A stretch of 64,000 nucleotides of DNA from Symbiodinium natans (taxonomy: Eukaryota; Sar; Dinophyceae; Suessiales; Symbiodiniaceae): NCBI GenBank assembly GCA_905221605.1, contig CAJNDS010000890.1, positions 1,011,150-1,075,149 on the forward strand. The letters are read 5' to 3'. The first letter of the stretch is position 1, and the number at the start of each line of letters is the position of its first letter. The notes under the pieces were generated by a model, which saw nothing but the letters and a program-made list of their open reading frames with translations, did not search any database and had not been told where the DNA came from. The position numbers were made by a program, and so were the translations under genes. This document shows, piece after piece, positions 1 to 10,980 of the stretch.

Positions 1-487
1 GCCCCCGCCAGGGTTGCCCTTCGTCAGGGTTGCCCCCGCCAGGGTTGCCCCCGCCAGGGTTGCCCCCGCCAGGGTTGCCCCTGCCAGGGTTGCCCCCGCC
101 AGCGTTGCCCCCGCCAGGGTTGCCCTGGCCAGGGTTGCCCCGCCACAGTTGCCCCCACCAGGGTTGCCCCCGCCAGGGTTGCCCCCGCCCCGCCAGGGTT
201 GCCCCCGCCAGGGTTGCCCCCGCCAGGGTTGCCCCGCCAGGGTTGCCCCCGCCAGGGTTGCCCCCCGCCAGGCCTTCCCCCCTCCAGGGTTGCCCCCCCA
301 CTGTTGCCCCGGTTGCCCCCGGTTGCCCCCGCCAGGGTTGCCCCCGCCAGGGTTTCCCCCCTCCAAGGGTTGCCCCCGCCAGGGCGCCAGGGTTGCCCCC
401 GCCAGGTTGCCCCCGCCAGGGTTGCCCCCGCCAGGGTTGCCCCCGCCAGGGTTGCCCCCGCCAGGGTTGCCCCTGCCTATTTTTAAG

Positions 488-870
488 CTACATTTTCTAT
501 CTTCTAATATTCCTTAAGGAATCCCACTAATAATAAAATAGCATTTTTCCTTTCATTATTAGTAAAGGTTTCTATGGAAAGATATTAATTCTCTATCTAT
601 ATCTTCTTCAAATTCATTTCGGCTTCTCTTCTTTCTCACATCCAGATAATGCATTAGAAGCATGTGGATTACTTACTCCTTTACATATCGTACCTGAATG
701 GTATTTCTTATGCCAATATGCTATGTTAAAAGCTGTACCAAATAAAAATGCAGGATTCATTCTCTTATTTAATTCTATCTTCATCCTATTTTACTTTATG
801 AGAAGTCTTTCAATGTCATTCTATTTTTAAATTAAGACGTCCAGTAGATTTAATGGTTTCTATCGCAACC
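488..870 (+). pseudogene. cob: Mitochondrial cytochrome b fragment, broken (nuclear copy)
   Basis: An AT-rich island between GC-rich repeats encodes the C-terminal half of cytochrome b, the quinol-oxidising subunit of complex III. The frame holds HPDNALEACGLLTPLHIVPE followed by WYF, the conserved HPDN and PEWYF landmarks, then a last hydrophobic helix. Reading is kept only with single-base shifts near 514, 546-549 and in the T run at 824-828, so the gene cannot be translated as it stands. The sequence style fits dinoflagellates or other alveolates. It is truncated at its 5' side by the minisatellite and lies in DNA unlike a mitochondrial genome, so a nuclear insertion is likely; an assembly join is the alternative. 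Confidence 0.85.
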
Positions 871-1039
871 CCGCCGGGTTGCCCAGTTTTACCCCTGCCA
901 GGGTTGTTCCCACCAGGGCTGGCCCCCACCAGCGTTGCCCCCGCCAGGGTTGCCGCCGAGTTAGGGTTGCCCTGGCAGGGTTCCGCCAGGGTTGACCCCG
1001 CCAGGGTGACATTGCCCTCGCCAGGTTGCCCTGTCAGGG

Positions 1040-1160
1040 TTCCACGCCTCCTCACGTCGCCTACTCAGGAATTGTTCACCTTCTCTGCGACGGCCTCGTC
1101 CTCCTCGCGCGCTGGCGAGGCTTCGTCGTCCTTCTCTATGAAGTGTTGTTTTGTTGCCGA
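1040..1160. repeat. Duplicated segment R1, copy 1
   Basis: This stretch, around GGCGAGGCTTCGTCGTCCTT, recurs with changes at 2555-2660 and 3165-3280. Each copy lies between minisatellite blocks, so minisatellite and R1 were copied together. Confidence 0.7.
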
Positions 1161-1494
1161 GCAGGGCTTCTTGTTCCATATGGGCCCCAGAAGGGCCCTT
1201 GCCCGTGCGGGGGTTGCCCCCGCCAGCGGGGTTGCCCCCCGCCAGGGCCGCCCTTGCGTTGCCCTTGCTATTGCCAGGGTTGCCCCCGCCACGCCCCGCC
1301 GCCAGGGTTGCCCCCCGCCGGCCCTTGCGCGACCCCGGTCGGTGGGGAGGCCGGGCCCAAGATGCGCGACCCCAGCGAGGTCCTGTCAACAAAGACCAAG
1401 CTGGGCCAGAGAAGCCCTTGCGCCAGCCGGTGGCCGGGCCTTCCGCGCTTGGCCCTCGCCATTCTGCCATATGAATGAGCTTGGGTCCCGAATT

Positions 1495-1790
1495 GGGCTT
1501 GAGGGTGTCTTAAACACAGTATGGGTTGTCCAGCTCCCTGTTGATCCAGGAAAGTGTATAGGCTCAAGCAACAGCAGCAGTCAACACGTCCCACCCCGGC
1601 CAGCGGGGAGACTCGAGGTGTAAGCCCCCTTGATAGGGGGGCTGTGGAGGGTAGAGCGCTCTAAACCCGAAAAAGGCGGTAGTTTGGGTGGCTGGGGTGG
1701 GATCCGCTGCACCGAGGTGGCCCGACCCGCCCCTGGCGCGGGTCGGGACCGCGGCACTTTGGAACACCCAAACCCTAAACCCTAAACCAT
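1495..1790. repeat. Duplicated segment R2, copy 1
   Basis: The segment starting GGCTTGAGGGTGTCTT and running through GGCTCAAGCAACAGCAGCAG to GCACTTTGGAACACCC reappears at 3472-3730, nearly complete; its first half also recurs at 2770-2850. It ends at telomere-type repeats in both long copies. Confidence 0.75.
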
Positions 1791-3471
1791 AGGCCGCCCG
1801 CGCCAGGCGGCGGCCGGTACAACTGAACGCTACCGCTTCGAGATCTGCTTGCTTTGCCAAGCAGATCGAGTTTGCCACACCTGATGCATCCCTGCTAGCC
1901 ATAGGGCACAATGTAATAATGGATTAACCCTAAACCCCCGACGCGCCACCCTGGTGGGGGAGGCCAGGGTTGCCCCCGCCAGAGTTGCCCCCGCCAGGGT
2001 TGCCCCCACCAGGATTCCCCCCACCAGGGTTGCCCCCACCAGGGTTGCCCCCGCCAGGGTTGCCTCCCAGTGGGTTGACCCGGCCGGCTTGGGTTACGTA
2101 GAGTTCCCCCCACCAATGTTGCCTTTGCCAGGGTTGCCCCCACCAGGGTTGCCCCCGCCAGGGTTGCCCCCGCCAGGGTTGGGGGTGCCCCCACCCCCAG
2201 CTCCGCCAGATTGTTTCCACCACGGCCCGTCAGGGTTGCTTCCCGCGAGGGTTGCCCCCACCAGGGTTGCCCCCGCCAGGGTTGCCCCCGCCAGGGTTGC
2301 CCCACCAGGCCCCCGCCAGGGTTGCCCCCGCCAGGGTTGCCCCGCCAGGGTTGCCCCCGCCAGGTTGCCCCCGCCAGGGTTGCCCCCGCCAGGGTTGCCC
2401 TCGCCAGGGTGACAGGGTTGCCCAGGGTTGCTCACATTTGCCCCCAGGGTTGCCCTTGTGAGGGTTGTCCCCTCTCAGGGTTGCCCCCGCCAGGGTCTCA
2501 TTTGCAAGATTGCTCTAAACAGGTTGCCCCCGCCAAGGTTGCCCCAGCCCCGACGCCATGTCGCCTACTTGTGCACCTTGTCTGTGATGGCCCTCCCAGA
2601 CCACCTGGTCCTCCTCACACGCTTGCGAGGCTTCGTCCTCCTTCTCTATGAATGAACCACAAGCTCCCAAGAATTTTGGCATAATCCGGCAATGTTGCCC
2701 TCGCCAGGGCTGCCCTCGCCAGGGTTGCGCCTGCCATGGTTGCCCCCACCGCATTCCCTCCCGGGTTGGCCTTGAGGGTGACACAATAGTTTGGATCCAG
2801 GACAGTGTAGGCTCAAGCAACAGCAGCAGTACATCCCATCCCGGCAAGTTGAGCCTTGACAGGGCCCCTGCCCCCCCCCCCCGCCGCCAAGGTTGCCCCC
2901 GCCAGGTTGCCCCCGCCAGGGCCCTCGCCAGCCCTCACCAGGGTTGCCCCCGCCAGGGTTGCCCCCACAGGGTAGCCCCCGCCAGGGTGGTTGCCCTACC
3001 AGTTGCGCCCAAAATTCCTTTCCAACTTTCCAGCATCGCACTCTGCAAAATTGCCCTCGCCGCCAGGACTGCCCACCAGGTCTGCCCCGCCAGGGTTGCC
3101 CCGCCAGGGTTGCCCTTGTAAGGTTGTCCCTGCCAGGGTTTCCCCCGCCCCCTCCCCCTTCCCAGCACCATGTCGACTGCTTGTGCGCCTTCTCAGTGAC
3201 GGCCCTCCCAGACAACCTGGTCCTCCTTGCGCGCTTGCAAGGCTTTGTCGTCCTTCTCTATGCAGGAACCACAAGCTCCCTGCCAAAGTACTCTATTATT
3301 CTGCCAGGGTGCCAGCAATGTTGCCCTCACCGGGGTTGCACGCCAGAGTTGCGCCTGCCAGGGCTGCCCCCGCCGCATTCCCTCCATCTCATCCGGGGTT
3401 ATTCCGGAGTCCTGCGACCAACATGGCTCGGATTGGAAAAACCGACACGGGGCTTGCCCTGGCTTAGCTAT

Positions 3472-3730
3472 GGCCTTGAGGGTGTCTTCAACACAGTAGT
3501 TTGGATCCAGGACAGTGTAGGCTCAAGCAACAGCAGCAGTACGTCCCATCCCGGCCATCGGGGAGAGTGGAGGTGAAAAGCCCCCTTGATAGGGGGGTGG
3601 GGGGTAGACCGCTCTAAACCCGAAAAAGGCGGTAGTTTGGGTGGTTGGGGTGGGATCCGCTGCACCGAGGCGGCCCGACCCGCCACCACTCCCTGGCGCG
3701 GGTCGGGACCGCGGCACTTTGGAACACCCT
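3472..3730. repeat. Duplicated segment R2, copy 2
   Basis: Second long copy of the segment at 1495-1790, differing by scattered substitutions and a short indel. It runs directly into the first long CCCTAAA block of the window. Confidence 0.75.
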
Positions 3731-3960
3731 AAGCCCTAAACCCTAAACCCTAAACCTTAAACCCTAAACCCTAAACCCTAAACCCTAAACCCTAAACCCT
3801 ACACAGCATCTGCTCTAGCACCCCAAACCTCATGCGACTCTACCTTGGACCCCGAAGGTTGTTCCCTTGGGTTTGGGGACCCTTTTTGAAAGATCCTCTA
3901 AGCGAATCCTAAACCCTAAACCCTAAACCCTGAAACCCTAAACCCTAAACCCTAAACCCT
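3725..3960. repeat. CCCTAAA telomere-type block
   Basis: Two runs of CCCTAAA with a short unrelated piece between them. This is where the minisatellite region gives way to the intron-dense region. Confidence 0.9.
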
Positions 3961-4228
3961 AAATCGCATGAGGAGTGCATTAAGGGAAGCTCTCGGGGGG
4001 GGGGGGGGGGGGGGGCATCTTTAGGGATCCCTTGAAACCCGAAGCCAAAGGTCCAGAACACACGAAACCCAATGCCCAGGGGTCGCAGGACCCATCCAAA
4101 GGACCTCGAATCTCCTGAAACTGAAAGCCTAAAACCCTAAAACCCCAGACCCTAAACCCCAAACCCCTAAAACCCTACCTCGAAACCCCTGACCATAATC
4201 CCTAACCCCTAAACCCTAAACCCCAAAC

Positions 4229-4313
4229 CCTGAATCAAGGCGCCTCCGGCGCGCTCCGGTGGAGGGGGCGAGCCTGCCACGAAACAAGGCGTGACTCAGG
4301 GGGGTGTTTGAGG
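4229..4313 (-). CDS. Exon candidate, unknown product
   Basis: 85 nt after acceptor CCCTAAACCCGAAG and before donor GTTTGGGG. One frame is open and contains TPLSHALFRGRLAPSTGARR. The plus strand is open too. It is the leftmost exon seen; a shorter form from an inner AG would meet a stop near 4235 and could be a terminal exon. Confidence 0.35.
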
Positions 4314-4730
4314 CTTCGGGTTTAGGGTTTAGGGTTTGGGGTTTAGGGTTTAGGGTTGGGGGTTTGGGTTTGGGGTTTGGGGTTTGGGGTTTGGGGTTTG
4401 GGGTTTGGGGTTTGGGGTTTGGGGTTTGGGGTTTGGGGTTTGGGGTTTGGGGATTAGGGCTGATTGTTGTTAATTAGGGTTTTGGGTTTAGGGATTGGGG
4501 CCGATTGGGCTAAGGGTGTAGCGTTGAGGGTTTGGGGATGAGGCCTGATTGGTTTAGGGGGTAGAGTTTAATTGATCAGGGTGTAAGCGTGTGTGCCCTT
4601 TGTGTATAGGGTTCTTATGTAGGGCTATTTGGGGTTGGTCCGGGGTTTAGGGTTCAGGGTTCTTTAAGCTGCGAGCCTTCGGGACGAAATGAACCCTCAA
4701 AGTTTTTTATGGCCCATGTACCTTAACAGA

Positions 4731-4882
4731 GGCTACTTGGAGGTTCATGGTACTTATTAAGCAATTCTAACTGTACTTATAACTGTACTTATAAGCCCCT
4801 TAAGTGCCCTAACATGGTCATAGGTACAGTTGTAAGTACAGTTTCTATTTGGCTAATAAGTACCATGAACCTCTAAGTAGCT
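4731..4882. mobile_element. Inverted-repeat element, type B
   Basis: A near-perfect palindrome whose arms contain GGTTCATGGTACTTAT and its complement, with shorter repeats of AACTGTACTTATA inside. A related copy is at 28,394-28,538. No coding capacity; it resembles a miniature inverted-repeat element. Confidence 0.7.
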
Positions 4883-5170
4883 AGCAGTAGAGGGTATATA
4901 TGACCCCAATTTTAGAGTTCGTGTCGTCCGCAGGAGAGCCGGCAAGCTGCTTTAGCATCAGAGGATAGAACCACACAGAACCCGGGTTACACACAGTAAT
5001 TAAACTCCGAAAAGCCGGAACATCCTTCTCCGCATACCCCAAGAGGTAGACTAACGGGAGTTCCCAGCTCGAATCATACTTAAGACCATGCTCCAACTTT
5101 CGGGAGATTACTGTAACAACTCTTGCGGATCTTTCGCGGAGGCATATCTTCATGCTGTGTGGGTCACGGC
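4881..5170 (-). CDS. Possible exon or gene fragment
   Basis: A minus-strand frame stays open across this island and reads like protein, for example KYDSSWELPLVYLLGYAEKD. It lies between two dispersed elements, with no clear splice sites, so it may be a captured fragment. I recognise no family. Confidence 0.3.
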
Positions 5171-5180
5171 CTGTTAAACT

Positions 5181-5293
5181 AGGCTGCCCAGTAACCTAGG
5201 CTTAAAAAGGGTGCCCTGTTTTGCTTAAAGGGGTTTATAAGGGAACCTAAACCCCCCCAAAAAGGGAATAAGGGTACTACTGGTCATCCTGGT
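5181..5293 (-). mobile_element. Dispersed element, type C
   Basis: About 110 bp with ends GACC(C)AGAGTA and TACTCTGGGTCTAG-like. Relatives are near 10,229, 14,464, 18,012, 26,798, 33,628, 39,184, 49,857 and 58,969. On the minus strand most copies end in CTAG and several begin with GA, so they could serve as GA-AG introns. Confidence 0.6.
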
Positions 5294-5519
5294 AAACTTC
5301 TTACAGGGGCCCGTAGATCAACTCTTAGATGTGCCAAAGGAAATGACAACTGCAACGACACTCTTTTTGTACAGGATTCATTCTCGATGCCAGAAGGAAG
5401 CCTAAACCCTAAACCCTAAATCCGAGACCCTAAACCCCAAACCCCAAACCCCAAACCCCAAACCCCAAACCCCAAACCCCAAACCCTAAACCCTAAACCC
5501 TAAACCCTAAACCCTAAAC

Positions 5520-5609
5520 CCCATCCCATACCAGGGGTTCAATTTCATGGGCCGACACCTCCCTGGACGCAGCGATGCGCTGCTGAAGCCGCGTCGCTAG
5601 CGGCATGGC
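5520..5609 (-). CDS. Exon candidate, 30 codons
   Basis: Acceptor CTGTGTCTAG, donor GTTTAGGG, 90 nt and phase 0 at both ends. The frame contains PLATRLQQRIAASREVSAHE. Its first half resembles the exon at 6326-6387 (A-x-P-L-x-x-R-L motif), pointing to a duplicated exon. Confidence 0.55.
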
Positions 5610-6325
5610 CTAGACACAGCCCAGTTAGGGTTTAGGGTTTAGGGTTTAGGGTTTAGGGTTTAGGGTTTAGGGTTTAGGGTCTAGGGTCTAGGGTTTAGAG
5701 TGATTAAGGCTTAGGGCTTATAGAGTCTAGGGGTCAGGGTTGCCCCCTCCCGGCGCCCAGCTGGAAACCCTCGAGGCGAAGAATTGTTAGGTTCTAGGGT
5801 CCGGGTTTAGGGTTTAGGGTGTTGGGGTTTGGGGCTCAGGGTTTAGGGTTTAGGGTGTAGGGTTTGACGTTTAGGGCCCCCACACGAGACCCCACGACCC
5901 CTGAAGGTTTAACAGTTTAGGGTTCAGGCTTCGGGCTTGGGGTTTAGGGCAACTCAGGAGCTGTTCCTTGCACTACGAGAAGCTAGTGGTAGGGATCCAG
6001 GTACGACATGAGGACTACGCCCTTAAATCCTAAATAGCAAAATCTCAACCCAAAGCCTATGCCCCTAAACCCTAGACCCTAAATGTCCAGCAAGTGCACA
6101 TGCGCCCTCCGAACAAAGAAACCCAACAACCGTAAACCTCAAACCTTCCAAGCCGTAAGACCTACACTTCAAACCCAGAACTGCAAAACCCTAAACCCTA
6201 AAACCCTAAACCAAACACCCCTCAACCCTAAACCCGAAACTGAAAAATCCTGAACCCTAAACCCTAAACCCTAAAGCCTAAAGCCTAAAGCCTAAAGCCT
6301 AAACCCTAAACCCTAAACCCTAAAC

Positions 6326-6387
6326 CCGTCCGGACCGCGGGCCTCGGCGCTGTCAATGCGCTTGAGGCGCTTGACCAGTGGCGTGGC
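6326..6387 (-). CDS. Exon candidate
   Basis: 62 nt after acceptor CCCTAAACCAG and before donor GTTTAGGG, so both flanking introns touch telomere repeats. The frame reads ATPLVKRLKRIDSAEARGPD. It starts in phase 0, matching the end of the exon at 6999-7082, but its end phase does not fit the exon at 5520. Confidence 0.55.
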
Positions 6388-6998
6388 CTGGTTTAGGGTT
6401 GAGGGTTTCTGCGGTTTAGGGTTTAGGGTTTAGGGTTTAGGGTTTAGGGTTTAGGGTTTAGGGTTTAGGCTTTAAGGCCGTTCAGGGTTTAGGGGTTTAG
6501 GGTGTAGGGAATTGAAGTTTACAGTTTAGGGTGTAGCGTAGGGTTTAGGGGGTTTAGGGTTTTGAGGTTTAGACAGTTATAAGGCGGTTCAGGGACTAGG
6601 GTTGTTCAGGATTTAGGGTCGTTCAGGGTTTAGGATTCGAATGCTGGTTTTGGGTTGAGGGCGCCTACTACTTTTAGGGTCAGATTTCTGGGGCGCTTGT
6701 GGGATGGAGGACTTTGATTAAACCCAGAAGTTCATCCTTCCTTGCGTCAGCCTTTGTGCCGTCGCCTGTGAGCACCACATTACTTACCTAGATAAGTAGA
6801 AGCTCCGCCGCGAGTAGCCGGAAACAAAGATCTCAACTCTGCCGCTACACCCAAAACCCATGCCAAGACGGGTTTACCCTGAGCAACCCTGGACAAAATG
6901 GATATACTTTGTACGTATAACCCGGAATCCAGAAAGATTGAAGTAAAGTACTCCAAAGCCCAGCTTAGGGCCTAAATCCTAAACCCTAAACCCTAAAC

Positions 6999-7082
6999 CC
7001 ATCCTGTATCTCGTGCCTTGGGAGGCACCTCTTTCTCACTCTCCATCACCTGGCACGCCCAGCGCCCGAAAAGCGTGAGGGC
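6999..7082 (-). CDS. Exon candidate, 28 codons
   Basis: Acceptor AATCCCCAAG, donor GTTTAGGG directly after codon TGG. One frame is open over exactly 28 codons and contains LFGRWACQVMESEKEVPPKA. This is among the clearest coding islands of the left half. Confidence 0.6.
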
Positions 7083-7334
7083 CTTGGGGATTTGGGATTT
7101 AGGGTTTAGGGTGTAGTGTTTAGGGTTTAGGGCTGAGGCTTTTCTGAAGCACTTTAAGTGTTGAAGAAGTGGGGGGTTCTAGATTCCCCAGCACCTGGAT
7201 AAAGGAACCCTCTTGTCCGGAAGTAGGGAGCACTACAGGAGAACCTGAGAACTGTTCTGAAAGGGTGCACAAGTTCAAAGAATAAACCCGAAACCCTAAG
7301 CCCTAAACCCTAAACGCTGAACCCTGAACCCAAC

Positions 7335-7381
7335 CTCTTGAGCCCACTCAACCGTAAGCGCTCAATCCTGCCGCCGCTTCC
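7335..7381 (-). CDS. Exon candidate, last of a phase-consistent chain
   Basis: Acceptor GTGACTCAG, donor GAG|GTTGGG. Phase 0 start agrees with the exon at 8136-8232. Frame: GSGGRIERLRLSGLK. An upstream acceptor (after 7420) would give an in-frame TAA at 7391-7393. Confidence 0.4.
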
Positions 7382-8135
7382 CTGAGTCACTTAGGCCCAC
7401 ATGTTATGCTTCGCCGGGGCCTGCGGTACAGGGTTCGGGGTTCAGGGTTCAGGGTTTAGGGCTACACAGAACCAACAAAAAACGTCACTTGCGCACCTTC
7501 AAGCCTAAGCATTACCTCGGCTTTGGCTGGCCAAGATCGATACCTTGAGGACCAAATGAACCCTAAAAGGGTCTATGTTTTAGGGTTTAGGGTTTAGGTT
7601 TAGGGTTTAGGGTTTAGGGTTTAGGGTTTAGGGTTTAGGGTTTAGGGTTTCATATACCTTAATAGGCGTTGTAGTAGTATAGGGTTTTATGACCCCACCA
7701 CCATCCTCTATACTACCCTAGGTTCCCCCCCATAACTAAGGCTATTTAGGGTACCCCCTGAAGCCCTAAACCCTAAACCCTAAACCCTAAACCCTAAACC
7801 CTAAACCCTAAACCCTAAACCCTAAACCCTAAACCCTAAACCCTATACTAAACTAGAGAACTTGGCCTCCTGTATCACAGGGCTGTGCAACTGCAGGCGC
7901 CGCGGCCTGTGTCGGTGAACCCTATATAACCCTGAACTCTATGAGGGTGCCCTCTATAGAAGCCCTAAAAAGGCCCTAGAAGCACCTCTAAACCCCCAAA
8001 AGAAAAGTCCTCAATGCGTCAAAACCCTGAACTCTACCGCCTAAACTCTAGGTCCTAAAGCCCTAAGCCCCCAAACCTCGAAACCCGAGCCGCGAACCCT
8101 AAACCCTACACCTGAAACCCTAAATGGAACCCTAC

Positions 8136-8232
8136 AGACCACCCTGGGTTGGGGTGGGTGTAGGAGGGGGCCCCATAGAGAAAGTGAGTTTGGGGTTTGG
8201 GTGTGGAGAACTTCCAAAAGCGTATACTGCTG
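8136..8232 (-). CDS. Exon candidate
   Basis: 97 nt, acceptor CAACGTGCAG, donor GTAGGG. In the phase carried over from 9052-9136 it contains RFWKFSTPKPQTHFLYGAPS. A second frame is also open. Confidence 0.5.
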
Positions 8233-9051
8233 CTGCACGTTGAGGTTCAGGGTTTAGGGTTCAGGCTCGAGGGCCTGACTGAGCCCTAACCCCTGAACTA
8301 TAAGTCCGAAACCCGCGAGCCGCTGAAGTACGAGTGCTTCTGATTATTTTATTCTTTTGGTTGGGGGGGTGGGGGCGGGGGGGGGGTTTGGGCAGTTGTC
8401 TGGCCAAAGGCACGCATGATTTTAGGGTCTCAGGGTTGAAGGTTTTGGGATCGATGATTCCATTAAGCTTCCGGGCCTACAGTCGGGTAGATCCACATAC
8501 AGCCATAGAACCCGAAACCCTACAACCCTAAACCCTAAAACCCCAAAACCCTGGACCCTAAACCCAACAGAAGCGTACCCCTTTCATGCTGAGACGGGTG
8601 TGACCTACAGGGGTACTCCCCCCCGTAGGTTCCCCCCATAACTAAGGAGCCCTAAGCCCTAAACTCTAAACCCTAAACCCTAAACCCTTCTTAAGGGGGG
8701 TAGTATAGAAGGGGGTAGTAGGCAAACCCATGAACCTAGGGGTATGGGAACCGAACCCAGGCAACAAATGTGACTTCGGGCATCTTTGGCATCCCGTGAA
8801 AGACACTTCTCAGCCCTTGTAAGGGTTTAAGGGTTTAGGGTTTGGGGTTTGGGGTTTAGGGTTGTAGGGTCTAAACCCCGACAATGTCCGCAACTGAAAT
8901 AGACCGGCCTTGGTGCCGGGTCCAGTTGCTTATGAACCAACTATAACTGTACTCATAACCCGCCCATAAGCCCCTTAAGTGCCCCAATCTGGTTCAGAAG
9001 TACAGTTATCCTAAACCCTAAACCCTAAACCCTCAACCCTAAACCCTAAAC

Positions 9052-9136
9052 CTCCACGCAGGCCTTGGTGGGGTCAGGTTGCGTCGCTTCGCCAACTCCG
9101 GCGAGAAGGTCTCCGAGTCAGAGCTGGGGCCTCGGA
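9052..9136 (-). CDS. Exon candidate
   Basis: 85 nt; acceptor CCCTAAACCTACAGAG and donor GAG|GTTTAGGG both sit in telomere-type repeats. Frame contains GPSSDSETFSPELAKRRNLT. Joined to the single base left by the exon at 9985-10,051 it completes a Val codon. Confidence 0.6.
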
Positions 9137-9984
9137 CTCTGTAGGTTTAGGGTTTAGGGTTTAGGGTTTAGGGTTTAGGGTTTAGGGTTTAGGGTTTAGG
9201 GTTAAGGGTTTAGGGTTTAGCGTTTAGCGTTTAGGGTTTAGGGTTTAGGGTCTAACCATAAACCCTGAACCCTAACCCCCCTCTCCCCGGGTGCTTTTGT
9301 GCAGGTTGTGAGCTTTTCTTTCTCATCTTTTTGGGGCTAATTAAGGGCATCCAACCTTAACAACCATGGCATGAATCAGATGGTCAGTTCTCTTAATTAG
9401 GGTGCCTTGTTGGGGTGCCCTAAATCTTAGGGGGCCGCCTTGTAAATAGCAACCCCAAAAGGGCCCACAAGTTTGAGAAGTCACCATATAGCGAGTTTCT
9501 GTCATTCGGTCACTGTTGATTTGGCGTGGCCACGCAGGTGACAGACCCCTGCCCCTCCCTCCCCCCCTCCCAAAAACCCCCTACCCGCCCTGTAACCCCC
9601 CCGCCCCTACTCTCATGTGCTCTCACTCTTAACCCTGAACCCCAAGCCCTGAAACCGAAATCAAAAAAAAACAACTAAAGCCTGACCCCAGTTCCTAAAC
9701 CTTGACGGACATAGGGGAATAGGACTCGTGGCGGGCTTGCCGGACGGTAGGACGTAGGGTGCTGGGTTGCATTCTTTGTTGGGACTTGGGTTCCAGCAAT
9801 AAGGGTTTTAGGCGGTTTAGGGTTAAAGGTTTAGGGTTTAGGGCCAATTAATTCCCAAACCCTGTAGAAACCCCAAAGCCCCAAACCCTAAACCCTACCC
9901 TCTTCAGCCTCAAGAGAGACCCTAAAGCCTCAAACCCTAAACCCTAAACCCTAAACCCTAAACCCTAAACCCTAAACCCTAAAC

Positions 9985-10051
9985 CCTGGGAGAAGTTCCG
10001 GGAGAAGCGGCCCAGGGCTCGCGGTTCGTGCAGGGGAAAGTCGACCTCCAC
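9985..10051 (-). CDS. Exon candidate
   Basis: 67 nt after acceptor CCAAACTCAG and before donor CAGG|GTTTAGGG. Frame VEVDFPLHEPRALGRFSRNF in phase 0, in agreement with the exon upstream. Confidence 0.6.
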
Positions 10052-10414
10052 CTGAGTTTGGACAAGCTAGGGGGGGGGGGGGGGGGCGTGGTTCGGTTGA
10101 GGCTCCTAGTTGGCTTAGGGTCCCTAAACCCTAAACCCTAAACCCTAAACCCTAAACCCTAAACCCTAAACCCTAAACCCTAAACCCTAAACCCTTAGGT
10201 TTGGCTGTGAAATCTAGAGTTGAGAGCCAGACCCAGGAGTAACCTAGGAAAAAAAAATGCCCTTTCTGGCTTATAGGAGCCTAAACCCTATTCTCTGAGT
10301 CCTAGCCCTAAACCCTAAACCCTAAACCCCAAACCCTAAACCCCAAACCCTAAACCAAAACCCTTGAAGAAGTGAATAGGAGTCCAGGACTCATGAGCTC
10401 CTAGAGTCGGCCAC

Positions 10415-10508
10415 ACCAAAGCACCCGCGGAAGGCTTGGCCGCGCGCAGCGTCGCCGCTGCTGCTGCGCTCGTCCGAAGAGTCGGGCTTGATGGGGCCTC
10501 TCAGGCAG
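10415..10508 (-). CDS. Exon candidate
   Basis: 94 nt, acceptor CCCTACACCAG, donor GTGGCC chosen because it restores phase 0 for the next exon. Frame CLRGPIKPDSSDERSSSGDA, with an acidic serine-rich centre. Confidence 0.5.
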
Positions 10509-10899
10509 CTGGTGTAGGGCCCGGGGTTTAGGGTTTAGGGTTTAGGGTTTAGGGTTAAGGGTTAAGGGTTGAGGGTTGCCGATTTAGGGTTGAGGGCTTT
10601 CGGTTTAGGGTTTTAAGAGGTTTGGGGAGTGCCTTGGAAAAAAGAAGCCAGATGCCGATAACCCCAGGGACCAGTTGGAAAGCTTTCAAGGGCCTACAGG
10701 TTTAGGGCTCTGGGAAAGAAGACGAAAGGATTCAACATGCTCATGAAACCCCTCAACACACCCTCGACCCCACACGCTGAACCTTAAACCCTACAAGACC
10801 CAACCCTAAACCCTAAACCCTAAACCCCACACCCTAAACCCTAAACCTAAACCCTAAACCCCACAGCCTAAACCCTAAACCTAAATCCTAAACCTGAAC

Positions 10900-10980
10900 C
10901 CGATATTGCCGCCGTCATCCCGACTCGATTGCCTTCGGTGCACAAGCTGGCACGCCGGCATGCAAGTGGCTGCGCGAAGC
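10900..10980 (-). CDS. Exon candidate
   Basis: 81 nt between acceptor TTTGCAAG and donor ATCGG|GTTCAGG. Frame LRAATCMPACQLVHRRQSSR; phase 1 in, phase 2 out, matching both neighbours. Confidence 0.5.

Larger units (their letters stand above)
1..3720. repeat. GC-rich minisatellite region with larger duplications
   Basis: The motif AGGGTTGCCCCCGCC (about 15 bp) is repeated with small variations over most of 1-480, 870-1330, 1950-2560 and 2700-3170. Long open frames rich in Pro, Arg, Gly and Ala run through it on both strands in all phases, which is what a repeat whose unit is a multiple of three produces, so I do not call them genes. The only non-repeat islands are the cob fragment and the duplicated segments listed separately. 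Confidence 0.85.
4314..5519 (-). other. Long intron-like stretch with nested repeats
   Basis: It holds GGGTTTG/TTTAGGG blocks (4316-4453), an inverted repeat at 4731-4882, a 290-bp island with an open minus-strand frame (4881-5170), a copy of a dispersed repeat (5181-5293) and a CCCTAAA block (5399-5519). Confidence 0.6.

Noticed and set aside
14-530. Three overlapping plus-strand frames rich in Pro, Arg and Gly
   Set aside because: They are the three readings of a 15-bp repeat and all phases are open, as expected for a unit divisible by three.
816-3717. Further long frames on both strands in the left 3.7 kb
   Set aside because: Same minisatellite artefact, with the duplicated segments R1 and R2 carrying the frames along. 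No splice pattern or protein-like composition.
3725-3960. A chromosome end at the left side
   Set aside because: The block is short, interrupted and followed on both sides by other sequence, and similar blocks occur throughout the window in both directions.
4731-4882. Origin of replication or regulatory palindrome
   Set aside because: It belongs to a dispersed inverted-repeat family, so a mobile element is the simpler reading.
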